A stretch of DNA of 64,000 bases from NCBI GenBank assembly GCA_018105865.1, contig CM030837.1:8380725-8444724 (forward strand), read 5' to 3'. Shown here piece after piece: positions 11,501 to 26,500 of the stretch (positions within the stretch are counted from its first letter, which is position 1; each line of letters opens with the position of its first letter). A program made the position numbers and the translations under genes. The stretch is from Metaphire vulgaris. Taxonomy: Eukaryota; Annelida; Clitellata; Crassiclitellata; Megascolecidae. Below the pieces are notes generated by a model that saw only the letters and a list, made by a program, of their open reading frames with translations, did no database searches and had not been told where the DNA came from.

Positions 11501-14500
11501 CCACTGCTCGGTAGTAATGAACTAATGATCGGCCTGTGGAACCATGTGCTGCGTTTTTTTCCACTTACTTTGTTGTAGATCAGGAAGGCATTGACAACTA
11601 CTAAATCAATTAGTTGAAGTACAGTCTCAATGTATTTACTTCAGATTCTTTCAGAAAAAGGCATACATTAGGAAATAAGTGGATCATCCCCTATCCATGC
11701 CACACACGATTTGGTTATAATCTAGCCTATAATGCAACTGGAAGCGAGTGGTGTTTATAGTGAAGCATAGAAGCTGAGGCTGGTTTATTTAAGTTGTCAT
11801 TGTGGATTTACTAGGTCAAATAATTATAAAATTTCTATAAAATATACATTTTTTGATTGATCATACATTCTGGCAGCTATAGAAAGCAGAACGATTATAA
11901 AAGCCACGTAAGCTAAAATATTTTGCTTAAAACTAAGGACATTCATTGAGGTTTCTAGCACCTGATAAGGATGTCGCCTGATGTTTCTAGTGCTCAACAT
12001 ATTAAGAGATTCAGTTTAAAGGTTTTCAGTGTTGGACCAAGATTTGAAATGGCAGGTTTATCATAATGACACTTGCATCAAAATAATTCATCATCAACAC
12101 TGAGACTTTAAAATATGAGTACAGAAAGTTTTGTTGTTTTTTTTTACTGATTTATGATTTAATTTTCTTTTAGACAAACAATTGATACTTCAACAGTAAG
12201 TCTGACCATTAATGAATGTGCAATGGAGGATTCTGGTGAATACCAGCTTCAGCTGACCAATGACTTTGGCAAAATTACATCGTCAGTGACAGTGAATGTG
12301 AAAACTCTTGTTCCCTACTTTGCTCAGCCACTTGGAAAGTGTAATCAGGGAACAATCAGCCATCTTTGAAACTACTGTTGCTGGAATTCCTCTTCCACAA
12401 GTTTTCTGGTATCGAGATGATGTGAAGCTTGAGGAATGTGAAAAGTATCACATGGAATTTGCTGACAATGGTCAAGTCTCTCTGACAATTTCCAATATCG
12501 ATTGCAGTGACATTTTATGCCAATATTCTTGCAAAGCTGTCAGTATCATTGGTGAAGTGCAAGTCAGTGCAAAACTACAGCTTCAAGGTTTGTTGTTTGT
12601 TGAGTGTTGTGTCCTACTAATGACAATCCAAGTGTTTCAAGCCCATTCTCATGTATGGAATGTTCAGAAATGTCTTCTAGCAACTTCTGAGTGTTGCCAT
12701 TATTAGTTTTAAAATGCCTTTTTAATTTGTTATGTTTGATGGTTGTTTTGTTCAAGTTGGCTAACTCGTGTTATGCATTATTTGCTTAACTGCAGTTATA
12801 TTTATACTTGTTGTGCTAACATTACTAATACATGTTATGAAATGTCATTATAATTATTTGCGATAGTTATGTACAAATTTTGTGCTTGGAATAACTGATT
12901 GGATTTTGTAATTTGCTGTGTTATTTAAATTTCACTTGCATGTAGTTTCTTCGGTTCATATTTTCTTAGAACTGATGAGCATCTAATGTTTTTGTTGTTG
13001 GCACTGAACCAGACAATTATTTTATAGATAAGTAAAAATCGTTTTAGACTCTGGCACTTTGAAACAAGCTCTTATGGTGTTTGTTTGTCCTGAAATTCTC
13101 GTGATTTTTGTTTATATAATATATATATATATATTTATATATACTCTGAGTAGATAATTACCATATACTCTGAATATACAGAATTATTGTTTAATAATAT
13201 TCATGAAAGTCTCTCTCCAGGGTCACAGCTAGACCTCAGTTTGAGATTAGAAGGAACACATAGGTTCTGCCAATTGTGGACGTTCTTTACAACTTGTCAT
13301 AGATGTAGTCAGTGCAAGCTGTTTTATCGGACAAGTATTTTGTTGCATCAGGAAAATAACATTTAGGTTAATTAAATGGTCTGTGTCATGGTTTTATTCG
13401 ATTTTGGAACAATAAAATTTCAATAATAAATTTAATTTTAAAGCTTATGCATAAATCCCTCAGTACATTTTAAAAAGTCACATTTGGGCTTTTAATTCAT
13501 GAAATTCATAACAGAGAGCAATGCAATTGCATCTAGTGCAATTTTTGCCATATTAATTGCTGGTATAAGTTTCTTTTAACGATTTCATATAATTTATCCA
13601 CAATTTTCATGCATAGTTGGTCCATAAGAAATTTTAAATTCTTTTATTGATTTTGACTATTGTGCTTATCTTGAAGATCATATAAATCGATAAAAAGTTT
13701 ACTGAGATAGAAATTATCTTCTTTACTTGAAAACTTGAATAAATTTTGTCATTTCCATTCTTTGATAGAGATGACTTTATTTTTGACAATAATATTATTA
13801 AGTTTAATTACATTCCTTAAACTGCAAATTTTACAGAGCTCTCTAACGATTACGTTTGATAATGAAATACATAATGTAGGAACTTGTTTGATGTTGAAAG
13901 TTGGATTGGTCTGTATCCTATGTAAGCAAATGAGTAATGAGAGAAAGATAATTACACAATTGTGTTGATTCAGTCTATGTGGAACCTCTAATTCACTTTT
14001 TAATTTCTGATCTTTGCCTCTTGCAAAATCTGATGAAGCTCAGAAAGGTAAGGCAGCATAAATTTAAATTATTATACTGGAAAATGTACCCTTATGAATA
14101 TGTTTTAGATCAATTTTAAGGGAATGTCACTAGTTTGGACATGGAATATTGACTTGACCTTTTTGACAGATCATTTGACTATCTTATGAAATGATAGGTT
14201 TTAAAGTTCTTACTTTATTTATTATTATTATTTATTATAAATATTATTAGTGAAGTTCTATAGTGATGTTTTAGCACTTGGCATCAGTTGATGGTTGCTC
14301 TGAATTTGAATCATAATCTCCCATTGTGAAATATAGCAAGTCAGGATGATTTTAGTGAAGGGCTGGACATTTGTGTACATTTTTTCAGTTTATGTCTTTA
14401 ATGTTGAAATGGTTAAAATTACAAGTTGAAGTTGGTGCCCTAGCAGTACTTGTACGATATGCCATCCTAATCAGTTCCTGATTATTATTACTATTATAAA

Positions 14501-17500
14501 TGTGCTTTGTTAAGCTGTAGCAAAGGAGTTTTTCTGCTTGAAAAATATGTGTTAGCTACCTTCATTTTCTGAGTTATTCTGCTAAGAAAATGTCAGAATG
14601 TAATCAAAAATGTTGAAGGAATTATCTTTGAATGTTAGCTGTTGTTCTATTCAATTATTCCCTTTAAGATGTTGTCTTGGATTAAAATGCTTTGAAGCTT
14701 TATAAGTCAGACCTCTGATAAGTTGAAAATATAAAATTATGTACAGCATTGCAATAGTTGCTGATTTGTACATTGGCATTGCAGGCTAAACAAATGCAAT
14801 TTGTTTCAAAATGATTTAATTTTGTTAGATATAAATTGGTTTTAATTGTGATAATTCAATTTATCCAGGTTTTACATGTATATGTCCGTTTGTTTGTTTT
14901 ACTAACTGTGCCTTGGACTATCTTAATATATTTTTGGAAGCTGTAAGATCTGATTATCTGAGGCCATTATTGTTATGGCAATCAAACTGAAAACATAGTT
15001 TAAAATTTTGTTCAAAGTATGGTTAAATTAATATGCAATTTAATTGTGCAGTGAGTTTTAAAGTTTTCTCTTAGTTAATGTTCAGCAAATAACATTCCTT
15101 TGAAATTCTTATAAAATTAATGCGTTTAATGTGCAACAAACAAAACAGAAACAACATCTTGTTAACATATCTACCGTAATTATGCACTTTTAATGAGATC
15201 TGTATGAAATATAGTTGCATGAAATTGTGGCATATACTTTATGCAGTAGGCATTTTACAGTATTACAGTAGGTTTTGCATGATTTTGAAATCCATCTTTA
15301 ATTACCAGAAACTTTCTCACTTAACAAAATAAATTTGCTGATTCATTCCTCACTGTGCCTAGAACTTGGCCTGAAATTGTGGAGAGTTTGTCTGTTGCTG
15401 GAAAAAACCTGAAACTCTGTGAATGTGTTTTCCTTTATTTGTGCTTTCAAGGCTTAACTAAATGCAAATAAATCTCTTCTTGTTGATCTCTCCTACATAC
15501 AGTGTTGGGTAAGTTACTTTATATGTGTATCTAGTTACAGTTACTAGTTACTTTTCAAAGAAAGTAACAGTTACTTGTAGCTAATTTGGAACAAATGCAC
15601 ATGACAATATAGAAACACAAATATTTTATATATTATACCTGCAAGAAAAGTAACAAACTAATACAGTTCAATATGTGCTGAAAAGGTTATTGAAGAGGTT
15701 ACTGCTTTGCTTTTTGACAATTACATTTTGCTATTTCATTATACCAATTGAAGAATTAATATATCATAAGTAGTTTACCGAAACAGACAAACAGTTCACA
15801 GTAAGCATATACAAAAACTAGAATTATGAATCTATGTGCAAAACTTCTGTACCACGACTATTAAGTTGTTAGCAGGTGAATAAGTAACAATCTAATACAG
15901 TTCAATACTCTAAATGTCTAAAAGTTACAATCTGAAGCTGAAAACACTATAAAGGTTACATTAGGAAGCTAAAACATGAAACATATTGGCTCACAACAAA
16001 GGTTGCTGTTCAAAGTGTTTGTCTCCCATCCTGTTGCGCTTCAGGGTCAGAATATGACCTCCTAAACTAAATAAGCGTTCTAGTGGTGCACTAGATGGCA
16101 GCGGTGTATTGTTGTATTGTATATTTTTTATTTTACAAATAGCTGTTTAATCAATGGCACCTTACTTGGCCAGTGATGTAGATTAAATTATAGATTCAAA
16201 ATCTATGACTCTGTACGTGATCATCTTGACTCACCAATACGTTTACTCATAGAAATAAAAGTAACTATACAAATTCAGTTACAGTTACTGAGAAAAGTAT
16301 CTTAGCTACAGTTACTGGTTACATTTACAGTTACAGCAAATTATAACTAAGTTACTGTAGCTTGTTACTGCCCAACACTGCCTACATAATTGTCTGTCTT
16401 GTTGTTTTCCATCCTGATTGATATTGCTGGCATTGCCTTGACCATTGTACATGTAGATTGATTTGGAGTACCTTTGATTGATACTTTTATGTATTAGAAT
16501 GGGTGCTATATAAAGTGCATAATTTATATTAGTATACTAATTGAATCCAATATTGTGTCCTGTTTTAAATTTGCCTTTAAATTTTGCCTGGTTGAATGTA
16601 TAGGTTCTTACACACAATATATGATAATCGTATATTTATTTTAATGATTTTAATTTGACAGAATTAAATACATTTAAGATAATTGCAGTAGAACACAATG
16701 TTTGCTACAGTATATTTGATGATTGCAAGATGTTGAAATTATATATTTTTTACTATTTTGAAACAATGTGGTATTTGAAACAATATGGTATTTCAAGTTT
16801 ATTATCTACCTTTATTGTTTTGAGTAAGAACTTTGCATTATTAAGATTGTTTACAGAATCAGTTATTTATGTTGCAGAGTTTTGTAAAGTTTAAGGAAAC
16901 GTTTAATGCTGGCAGAATTAAGATTGTAATTAATTTATGTTCAATTTATAGCCAATATTTTAGAACTTATTGTGATTTGATAGTAATTGTGATTTTAGAT
17001 GTTTGAAGGACCTTGAAAATAAATATAACAACTTTGATTGAAAAACTTTGTTCTGTCAAGTACTACAACATAAATTCTTATAATAAAATTACATGAAAAA
17101 CCAGTTGTGCTTTTACATTTTTGATTGGATCTAAAGTTATCATCATCATCATTTTTCATTATTAGGAGTGACACAAAATCTTTTCCATGTTCCAGTTATT
17201 GTCATTTCAATTATAAAGCTGGATATTTTGATATTAAATTTCATTTCAGCATTCTGATAAACAATACTTGATTGTATTATTTTATTTTAGGTATAAATAT
17301 AGGAAGAACTTTTTAAAATGGTGTAAATGCATTAGATACAAATTGTGATCTGTTATTTGTGATATGCAATGCATAATAATGCACTTCACTAAGAAGCTCA
17401 CTTACAAATTTTTTTGGCCCTTTAAAAATAGTTTTACACAGACATTTATATAGTTAGTAGTTATAAAAAAAAACTTATAATGGATGAATACATTTTGAAT

Positions 17501-20500
17501 CAATTAGCTTTTTCCTGTCAGTCCTTGACAATATGTTTGCTGAGGCCGTTTGAAGTTAACTTTAATTGCATGAAATTGGTTCATCTTTCTTTGGCAAATG
17601 TGAAGTGCAATGCATGAACTGTTTGCGTCAAAGCAAGTTAACAGTCATTATTTACTCAGTTGGGTTTGCCTATCTTCATGAATGCAGAGTTTGCATGGTT
17701 TGATACTATTTCAGCTTTGAATTTTGTAGCTGACTGATGGTGTGCAGGTGGGTTTTAACTATTTTCCAATAGCCTTGCAAGTTTCTTTCACTATGCATTC
17801 ATCTATCTGCCATTAAACCCAGAATATGTTGTAACTTATGTAGCAGTTGTAGGGTATGTATGTTTGACAAGGCATTTTCTAGGATAAACTTAGGTGAGGT
17901 GACTTATTAGTTTATCTGTTTAATCTGACTTAATGATTCCCACTGCCACACAGCCTACACTGCGGCCATGCAACAGCAGAGCTTTTTCACTGTTGGTCCC
18001 ACTGAGCAAAATTACTCTTCCATTTCATCAAGAACATTCAGTGTGGCATTTGTGGGGGAGAGGGAGTAATTCCTGGTCACTGGTTCATGGTGTTCTTAGC
18101 TCATTTAACTAGCTTATAGAGTACAATGAAGCAATTAAACCTTCTCTCCCTCTGCTGATCTGATATACCACCCTGAGAACTTGAGACCTTTGTATAGATG
18201 GTTGAAAGTGTCCAAAAAGAGTTTTCTTAATTGCCTTAATTGAGTTATATTTCACAGCAATTTTTCATCATACACAGTGATCACGAAAATCGGGACCCCC
18301 TAGATTAATGAATATAACTCAATGAAAAGTCAACTAATATTCAACAAAGTTGTAGTACGTGTACTTTAGATAGTTCTAATGATATTCCACTCCTAGTTTG
18401 TGTTCAAACGGTCCGTCATTTGCTGTAATACACGCACGAAGACGCCTACGCAATTGCTTGAATGACGCATCTATGATGCCTTGATCAATCTCATCCCACA
18501 CTTGCATGATGCATTGTCACAGGTCCTCTTGCAATATCACGGACTTTCGTTCGGTGAACGCGTTCCTGCATAACACTCCAAATTTTTTAATCCACCGGAT
18601 TCAAATCCGGGCTGTTGGGTGGCCAGAGAGTAGGCGGAATGAAGTCCGGCGTTTTGTTACCTAACAGTTCAACTGTCTCTCGAGCTCTGTGTGCCGGTGT
18701 GCCGTCCTGTTGGAATGTGTAATAATCTGAGAAAGTTCGGGTGTCCGGCAGCAGTCCCTGCATCAGTAGAACGTCTCTGTAATACTGTCCGTTAACTTTC
18801 ACTCCCGGCTCGACGAAGTGAATAGCTGTACGACCGAGTGCTGAAACACCAACTGATACCATTAAGGACTTGGTGAAAGTCGGACGAGTACGCAGAAGAC
18901 GAGCGCCAGTGATGTCCTTCTTTCTTGTACCAGCTGCAGCGTAGAGGCGAAATATTTTTTCAGGATCGAGACTGCCTCCTAGGCCTACTATAATTAAAAT
19001 TTCAGCATGATTGGTCGAAAGGTTGTTAAGTTATACTCATTAATCTAGGGGGTCCCGATTTTCGTGATCACGGTGTATAATGTTTATTAGAATGGTAAGA
19101 GTAATGTTTATAGGTTTAGAAGGGTTTAACTTCCCCACTGGTTGAGAACAATCATAGTGGGGGATTGAAAATTTTATGCAGGGACTAATTCAGTAGCATG
19201 TAGAGGGGCGGGCGGGGTGGTGGCCCCGGGCGCAGACCAGGGGGGGTGTAAAAATTGACCTGATGACCTTTTTTTGCTTGGTGCACCAAATTTGGGGCTG
19301 GTGGCCCCAGGCGCAGACCAGGGCAGGGGGCGTAAAATTGACCCGATGACCTTTTTTTGCTTGTGGGCATACTTTGGACAACTTGGCCCCGGGCGTCGGC
19401 CACTCTCTACACGCCACTGGACTAATTCCACTGCTTTTAGAAGAATTAAACATTGGGTGAGACATTCTTGACAATATACCAGTACTTGAGCTTCACTCTC
19501 TGACTGATAATTTGTATTGATCTGATAGACTATAAAATATTATATTTCATCTGGTATAACGTTATGAGACAAGTAATTTGACATGATGTAATAAGCATCA
19601 AGATTCTTTTTAAATTAGACATATTCACATGCAGATGCCATGCCTGTATGCCTGTGAGCACTGGCGTAACGTGCACCTTTGCCGCCTCTGGCTCATAGCT
19701 AATCTGCTGCCCCAAATGCATTCATATCAGAGGCGGATCTATGGTGTCTTCAAAAAATAAAATTTACGACTCCCAAAAAAATTTCCTGCCTTTACTAAAA
19801 ATTACCTGACAAGCAGCAAAAAAAGGTCATCACTTGTTCTAAAAAAAATTACCTGACAAGCAAAAAAAAAGGTTGTCACTTGTTCTAAAATATGAAATTT
19901 GTCACCCTTCTAAAGCTGACTTCCCTGGCAAGCAAAAAAAGGTCGTCGCTTTGAAAATTTGCTGCCCCTTCACGTATGCCGCCCATGGCTAAAGCCATAC
20001 TAGCCATTGGCACGCTATGCTACTGTCTGTGAGTTCAAGAAACAGAACACTTGATTTCATGATATACCGGTAGTGAAAGCCATAAGAGGCAATTAATACA
20101 GTAGTTAGAATTTAGAATTATGAAGCACCTGGAAATTATGCAGTGAAAACCTAAGTAAGCTTTTGATGGATTGATTTCATTAGTTTGTTAAAACGACCTG
20201 TACCCTTCAGAAGCCAGTCTAGTGTTAAACGTTTTTCTTAGCAATTTGTTTTGTAGTTTTATCAAATGTGGGTTTGTATTTTAATTCTGTGGAGGCTTTT
20301 AAGCCAATTAGAAAAGAGACAAAATCATGAATTAAGGGCATCACCAATGTTGACTCATCTTTAAAAGAGAAGCTTCTGACAATTTGAATGAATGTATAAA
20401 ACACTTGTTGCAAACTGAGGTTTTGGAAGTTTTGATTGCCCAATGAAACCTTGCTGCAAATCTTAAGAAGCTAAAACTTGTTAAGAAACCTGGAGCAGAA

Positions 20501-23500
20501 CAGGTTATGCCATTGTTTCTATTGTACACAGGCCAGCTTTAGTATTAAGAAATTCAGAGTGCAGTTAGAATTTTCCAGTAAATTTCTTGTTTGCTCAGCT
20601 ATAATGAAAAACATCTACCTCTGAAGCCATTAGATAAGAAAGGAAATGATCAGATTAAACATTTTGCTGCCTCTTTTTGGGATTTTCTTTACGATCTTAT
20701 GTTTTTCGTAGCTTTTATAGGTTCTGACATGTGAGCTGTTTGAAACAAATAGAAATTTATGTAACTAGCAAAAATGTGATGAGTTTCATAACCTATATAA
20801 AAGTGATGATAACTATAGAAGTAGGGCTGTGAAACAATCAATTTCTATTTTCTTCAATTGCTCATTAATCGCAGTTTTAACACACATGTTGTATTGTATT
20901 GGACATGCATGACTAAGTACTCAAAGCCTCATATGGACACTGATGATTAAGAATTGAACGAATAAGGCGTTATGAGTTGACTGATGAAGGAACTTCTACA
21001 CTGTGTCTCAAAAAAATCCAAGCAGAACTTTGTCAAAATGCCACCAAATTTAATTAATGTTTGTAGTCAGATGGCAAAATAGACGAAATTCTATGAATGT
21101 CAGAATTGGTGCTCAAAATGTGCCCTGCTGGGTCTTCTTGGCTCAATACAATGTAAGTAAGTAAGTAAAATCTCATGAATTTCTACAGCACTTTCAAAAG
21201 CAGTACAGCAGTAGCTCCTTATTCCTAGGCACTTAATCTTAGCATTAAGTCGCTATAACCAAAGGTGGGGTTTTTTTTGCTCGTCAGCACGATTTGAAAG
21301 GGCGATGAACTTTTTTTTGCTCGTCAGAGATTATCAGTATAGGCAATGGCCTTTTTTTCTCAGCCCCCCCCCGGCCCACTCTGACCTTAATCCGGCCCTG
21401 GGTGGGGGTCATTCATGCAGGATAATTTAATCCATAGGGTCATTGTGGTTGGGACATTGCAGCTATGGAGGAAATGATTTTTGAAGAAAAATACTTTGAA
21501 CCTAGAAAGAAAAATTTGAGATGTCACAAGAAGGGAAGGAAATTGTGACTCAACAAAAATTTTTTTATTTGACCATGGAGTAGACAGCAAAGGAATACTG
21601 GAATTGAGTTCCAAAGTTCTGTTGCTGCATATGAAAAAGCACGGTTGCAAGGTTTAAGAGATGATTGATTCAGAGGATAAAGGAAATTGACATGAGAGGA
21701 AGATTGAGTGTATCGAGGATTTTGTGGGATTATCAGATTTCATAGGTAGACTGGTTTTGATGTATGAAGTGAGTTATGAGTTATTGAAATACTTTTATAT
21801 TTAATGCATTCTGCTAGTTTCAGCCAGTGTATACAGTGTAAACTTGAGTAATGGTGTAATATGCAGAATTCTGGTGATTTGGTAATTGCATGAGCTAACA
21901 CATTTTGAATCGATTGGAGTTTACATACGGAAGCTTTTGGAAAATTGCAAAATAATGAGTTGCAGTAGTCCAACTTAGAGTGAACTATTGAAGTGGAGAT
22001 AGTGGAAGCAGTTTTAATATCAAGGAAGGGACAAAGGCAGCATAGATCTCAAATGTGAGCATAACAGGTTTTTGATAGTTGCAATATGTGGGCTTCAAAG
22101 TTTAAAGAAGACTCAAAAGTAAATCCAAGAATTTTTGCAGTTGTAACAGAGGTTATTTTTTGTGTCTGGAGCTAAAATCAGTGTGGGATTTTCAAATTTT
22201 CAGTTGTGGCAATTCAATTAAACTATGGGTCCTCTTAATAGACTGTTACAAGTGAACTAAGGCAACAGATACAAATGACAAACCCAAACATGCAAATAAT
22301 AAATTTTAGACTTTATAATGACATATTGGCAATCCCCCATCTGAAAAACTGCTTTCAGATCATTAGTTTAATATTATTATTAATAGATTGTGAGCTCTTG
22401 TGCATATTTTAAAGCGGGGTTTCCCAAACATTTTTGGAACCACGGCCCATTTCAGTGGTTTTGAAACTTGCCGCGATCCTAATCAGGGCATGTAATATTT
22501 TTAGAAATGCATTAGGCCATCTGGCGAACGTTGGTTGAAAAGAATCTTCTGAGTTTAGAACAAAAGGCAAAACAAAAGCTCCGATTCAATTTGAATGAAA
22601 AATATGGCAAATATATTAGGCGGAATTATTTATTTTTTTGCCAAAAATAAGACAAAAGGAGAATTTTATTGTGAAATTTCTTGATATTTATGTTTAAAAA
22701 TTTTGCCAGGTGCATACCTTTGTTACGCATCTTAGAAATCCTATGAATATTTTAAAATCGCTTTACCGCTAGGTATCTTTGGGGATTCGGTTACCGTTAG
22801 AGAATAGAGATTCCCTATTGTTATTGGAGTTTCAGAGCAAAATGGTCTAATACACTGTCCTTGCGCTATTGCCATATAAGATTGATTTTTGCAAGTACTA
22901 TAGGCTAGGGTTTCCAGATATTTTTGGGACTGCGACCACTTCAGCGGCATGGAAACGTTGCACAGCCCTGCAAACTTATTGTCAACTAAAATTGAATATA
23001 ATACTAATAATTTAATATAAGCCGTGAAGGAGGATTGCAGGCTGATACATTTCTTAAAACCTTAGCCTACTTGCAACTTTCAAGGCTTGTGACATTGTGG
23101 TAATGGTTAGAAAATGTTCAAAATGACACTTTTCAATCTAATTTCGCGCTACACTGCGACCCATTAGACCAGCGGTTCTCAACCTTTATAGGACCGCGAC
23201 CCTTTTAATTCAATTCCCCATGATGTGGCGACCCCCAACGGTAAAATTATTTTCGTTCACATTGTAAACTGCTAAAAATAATAATGCTACGACAATCAAA
23301 ATGTTCGAAATCGTTATTATTTAATTGTCTCCATGTCTATCTTCGAATGACAATTATAGTAAGAAAACTAGTACGTCGTAACTACCACTGAGGAAATTTT
23401 TGACAATAACAAGAAAAGTGACAACCCCATATTTCTGATGGTCTCGGGCGACCCCTGGCAAATCGTCATTCGACCCCCGTGGGGGTCGCGACCCACAGGT

Positions 23501-26500
23501 TGAGAACCGCTGCATTAGACCCCTGCGACTCACTTTTGGGTCTTCAATGACCAGTGGCATAGCAATATGCTCGGGGGCCCTTGGTGAAAAACGGGCAGGG
23601 GACCCTTTCCAGGGACGATCTGGCAAGTTTGCGAAATGTTGACGACCTTTTCTTTTTTGCTTGTCAGTCTTTCGATCTGACAATTTGCGAAAAAAAATTT
23701 GGGCTTGGGTCGGGGCCCTTTGCAGGTCGAGGGCCCTTGGCATTTGGACAGGTTGTCCATATGGCTGCTACGCCTCTGGCCGTGACCCACAGTTTGGGAA
23801 ACACTGTTTTAAAGACTTTACCGGTAACTATTATTACTGAGTGACCAAAAGCTGTAATAAAGCATGAACAGTTCGAAGATGGTAACGGGCATCAACTTAT
23901 GATTACAATGAAAACAGTAAGTACATAAGCTAATAATTATAATAATAACTAGATTTTAAGTGGTTAAGTGGGGGTTCTCATGTGTTGAAAGCCACTGAAA
24001 TTCAGGTTCAGATTTTTTGGAGATATATTCAAAGAGTTGTGGCGGTACTCAAGAACCGTCCTTGCGGTCACAACTGTGGACTGTGGGCCGCGGTTTGAGT
24101 ACCCCTGCTTGAGACCATGGCTGGTTTTAAGTGGCTTATGCGATGAGAATATTACAATAATGTTTTTGTGCCAACCACTGTGTGGTTTGCCACCAAACGT
24201 CATTGTCATTGCAAGACAGTCAGTTCTGGATCACTGCTTAGAGAATCTATGTGTAAGACTAATAGGATTGTTTTAAATTTATTCTGTGTTCATTTGTGTG
24301 TCATTTTTTAAAAAAATTTCACTTGGTGTTATTGTTGAATAGCAAGTAAGAACAATACACTGTTTATGCAGATATCTATGCTCTCTAAAATTTTCAGAAG
24401 AGGCTTGTGCCATAATCTCTGAACTAAGTGATATGGAAATCTCTGAAGGCAAGTCAGCATTACTTTCATTAACGATATCAAAACCAAGGCAAGTTGCCTG
24501 GATGAAAGATCTTGATCCAGTTCCCAGATACAGCAAAAAGTTTCAAGTTTGCATCAGTGAAGATAATCTGGTACATCAGCTTCGTGTACTAAATGCATTG
24601 CCTGATGACAGTGGAGAGTACACTGCAGTTGTTACTGATGGCCTCTATGGTAGCATATCATCGTCATGCAAGATTAATGTAAAAGGTACAAGTTATGTCT
24701 GTTTTTCTTGCTGATAGTTGTAATTGCTAATCCCAAGACATCACTCTGCTATATCAAAATTGTAATCTGCCCTGAAACAGGAATTAGGTAAAAACTTGTG
24801 TTTCTGAAAAAAGCATCTTCTAATGAAGTTCAGAGTTGAAAAGTGACTAATGAAATGATTGTCAATTTTTAAAAGGCTCAGAAGAACTTTAATTCAAAAA
24901 GTGGTAATGTCATGCATGGTAATGATTGCTGAAGCTCATAATTGATTAGATTTACTATGGATCTTTTAACATTTTATGGCTTTGGATGGAAATACCATGA
25001 TTTCTTATTTCTTGACAATCAGTTGTGTTATTGCTGTTGCTGTGCATGTATGTGCATGATGTTCTTTGTATTTATTCTAGTTGAACCATGTCAGATAATT
25101 TCTGGTTTGGATGACATGACAACTCTAGAGCATGAAACAATCACCCTTGTTTTGACATTGTCAAAGTCAGGAGCGGTGACTTGGATGAAAAATGATTCTT
25201 CAATTTCATCTGCCAGCAGCAGCAGATTCAAGGCAGCTGTCAGCGTCAGTGGCTTACAGCATTCTCTCACTATTCTTGCAATTGAGTGTGAAGATGCCGG
25301 TGAATTCAGTGCTGTTGTTGAGGGAGGCAGTTACAAATCTTCTTGCATCATTGCAGTTAAGGGTAAGCATGACAGATTATTATATTCATGGTATATATTT
25401 AAAGAATAGATCATTCTCTTTAAATGCAGGCCATATGTTGTGTGATGCAATTAATTGTAAAGTCCATTAACCATTGAACTTCATCATTTGCCTCTTTGTT
25501 GTGAGTTTTATGGTTAGAACTGGATTCAGTGTTTAATCTAGACTCCTGGACTCCGGGGGAAACTGACAAAGCCGGGGGGGAACTGAAAAATCCAGTGGGA
25601 ATTCTGCTAGGGGGCTGCTGTTAGTTGATGTAGTATGCCAAAATTTCTGGGGGGAATTTGAAATTTGTTTGGGGGAAAGGGCAATTTCGACCCGGAAATG
25701 GCCTAGATTAAACCCTGACTGGATTATATTGAATTTTTGTGTTAGCACAGTTTGTGCTAACTGTGCATTCTCTTATTAATTGTGCCATTTTCTGTCATGT
25801 AAATATTGATATGGACATCTATTTAGATGTCGTTGTGAAAAGTTGATATTGTTTAAAAGGTAAAATGTTTATTCAGTTTGAAGAATTGTAAAGAATTTCA
25901 TTGTTTGGCAAGAATATAAGAATGTCTGAATGGCATGGCAACAGTTTTAAGTCACACACACCAATTTTTTTGTGTTCCTCAGCTCTTTTATTATGGATTG
26001 AAAGTACTGACAATTCTGATGTTTATTTGATTAATGAGTCAGTTGTCTATGAGCAGTGAGACTTATATCCTTTAACTAAGCTTGGTTCATTGATATTTAT
26101 CATATTGAATATATTTTAATGGGTCTTTAGAAAAGCCATGTAAAATTCTATCTCCACTGACTGATCTCTGGGCAACAGAAAGTGAAACGGTCTCACTGGT
26201 CATTAAGCTTTCAAAACCTCGAAATGTCACTTGGTTCATAAAGGACAAACAGATTTCAGCAGATGACAGATTCAAACAGTCCATCAGTGAAAATGGAATG
26301 GAGCACTTCTTACTGATTACAGGCATCTCTCTTGAAGAAAATTGTACCTTTAGAGTAGATGTAGATGACAAAGAATATGGAATTATCTCTTCTTCATGTA
26401 GCATTTCTGTTAAAGGTTAGCATTTCTTGTTAAATTTGTTTCATAAAATGTTGTGCCAGAGTTAGTTTGACACCTGCATGTTGGAAAACAGCCTTGATAT

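Larger units (their letters stand above)
22415..23806. mobile_element. Outer hAT element of a nested cluster
   Basis: The ends are 'CGGGGTTTCCCAAAC' and 'GTTTGGGAAACACTG', with TTTTAAAG on both sides (22407-22414 and 23807-23814). The first base of the left end differs from the usual CA. Two further elements are nested inside (23170-23512 and 23552-23778). The remaining interior is non-coding, with internal copies of the terminus ('TAGGGTTTCCAGATATTTTT' near 22907). Confidence 0.88.
12588..24397. other. 11.8 kb intron packed with DNA transposons
   Basis: The largest intron in the window. Annotated contents: hAT 15500-16380, mariner 18273-19075, hAT-type MITEs 19191-19419 and 19659-20025, MITE fragment about 21247-21401, LINE 21385-22180, and the nested hAT cluster 22415-23806. 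The rest (12588-15499, 16389-18272, 20034-21240, 23815-24397) is AT-rich and shows no exon or other gene. At 24040-24110 a piece ending 'GGTTTGAGTACCCCTG' looks like one end of another hAT-type element whose partner end I could not place. Confidence 0.8.
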
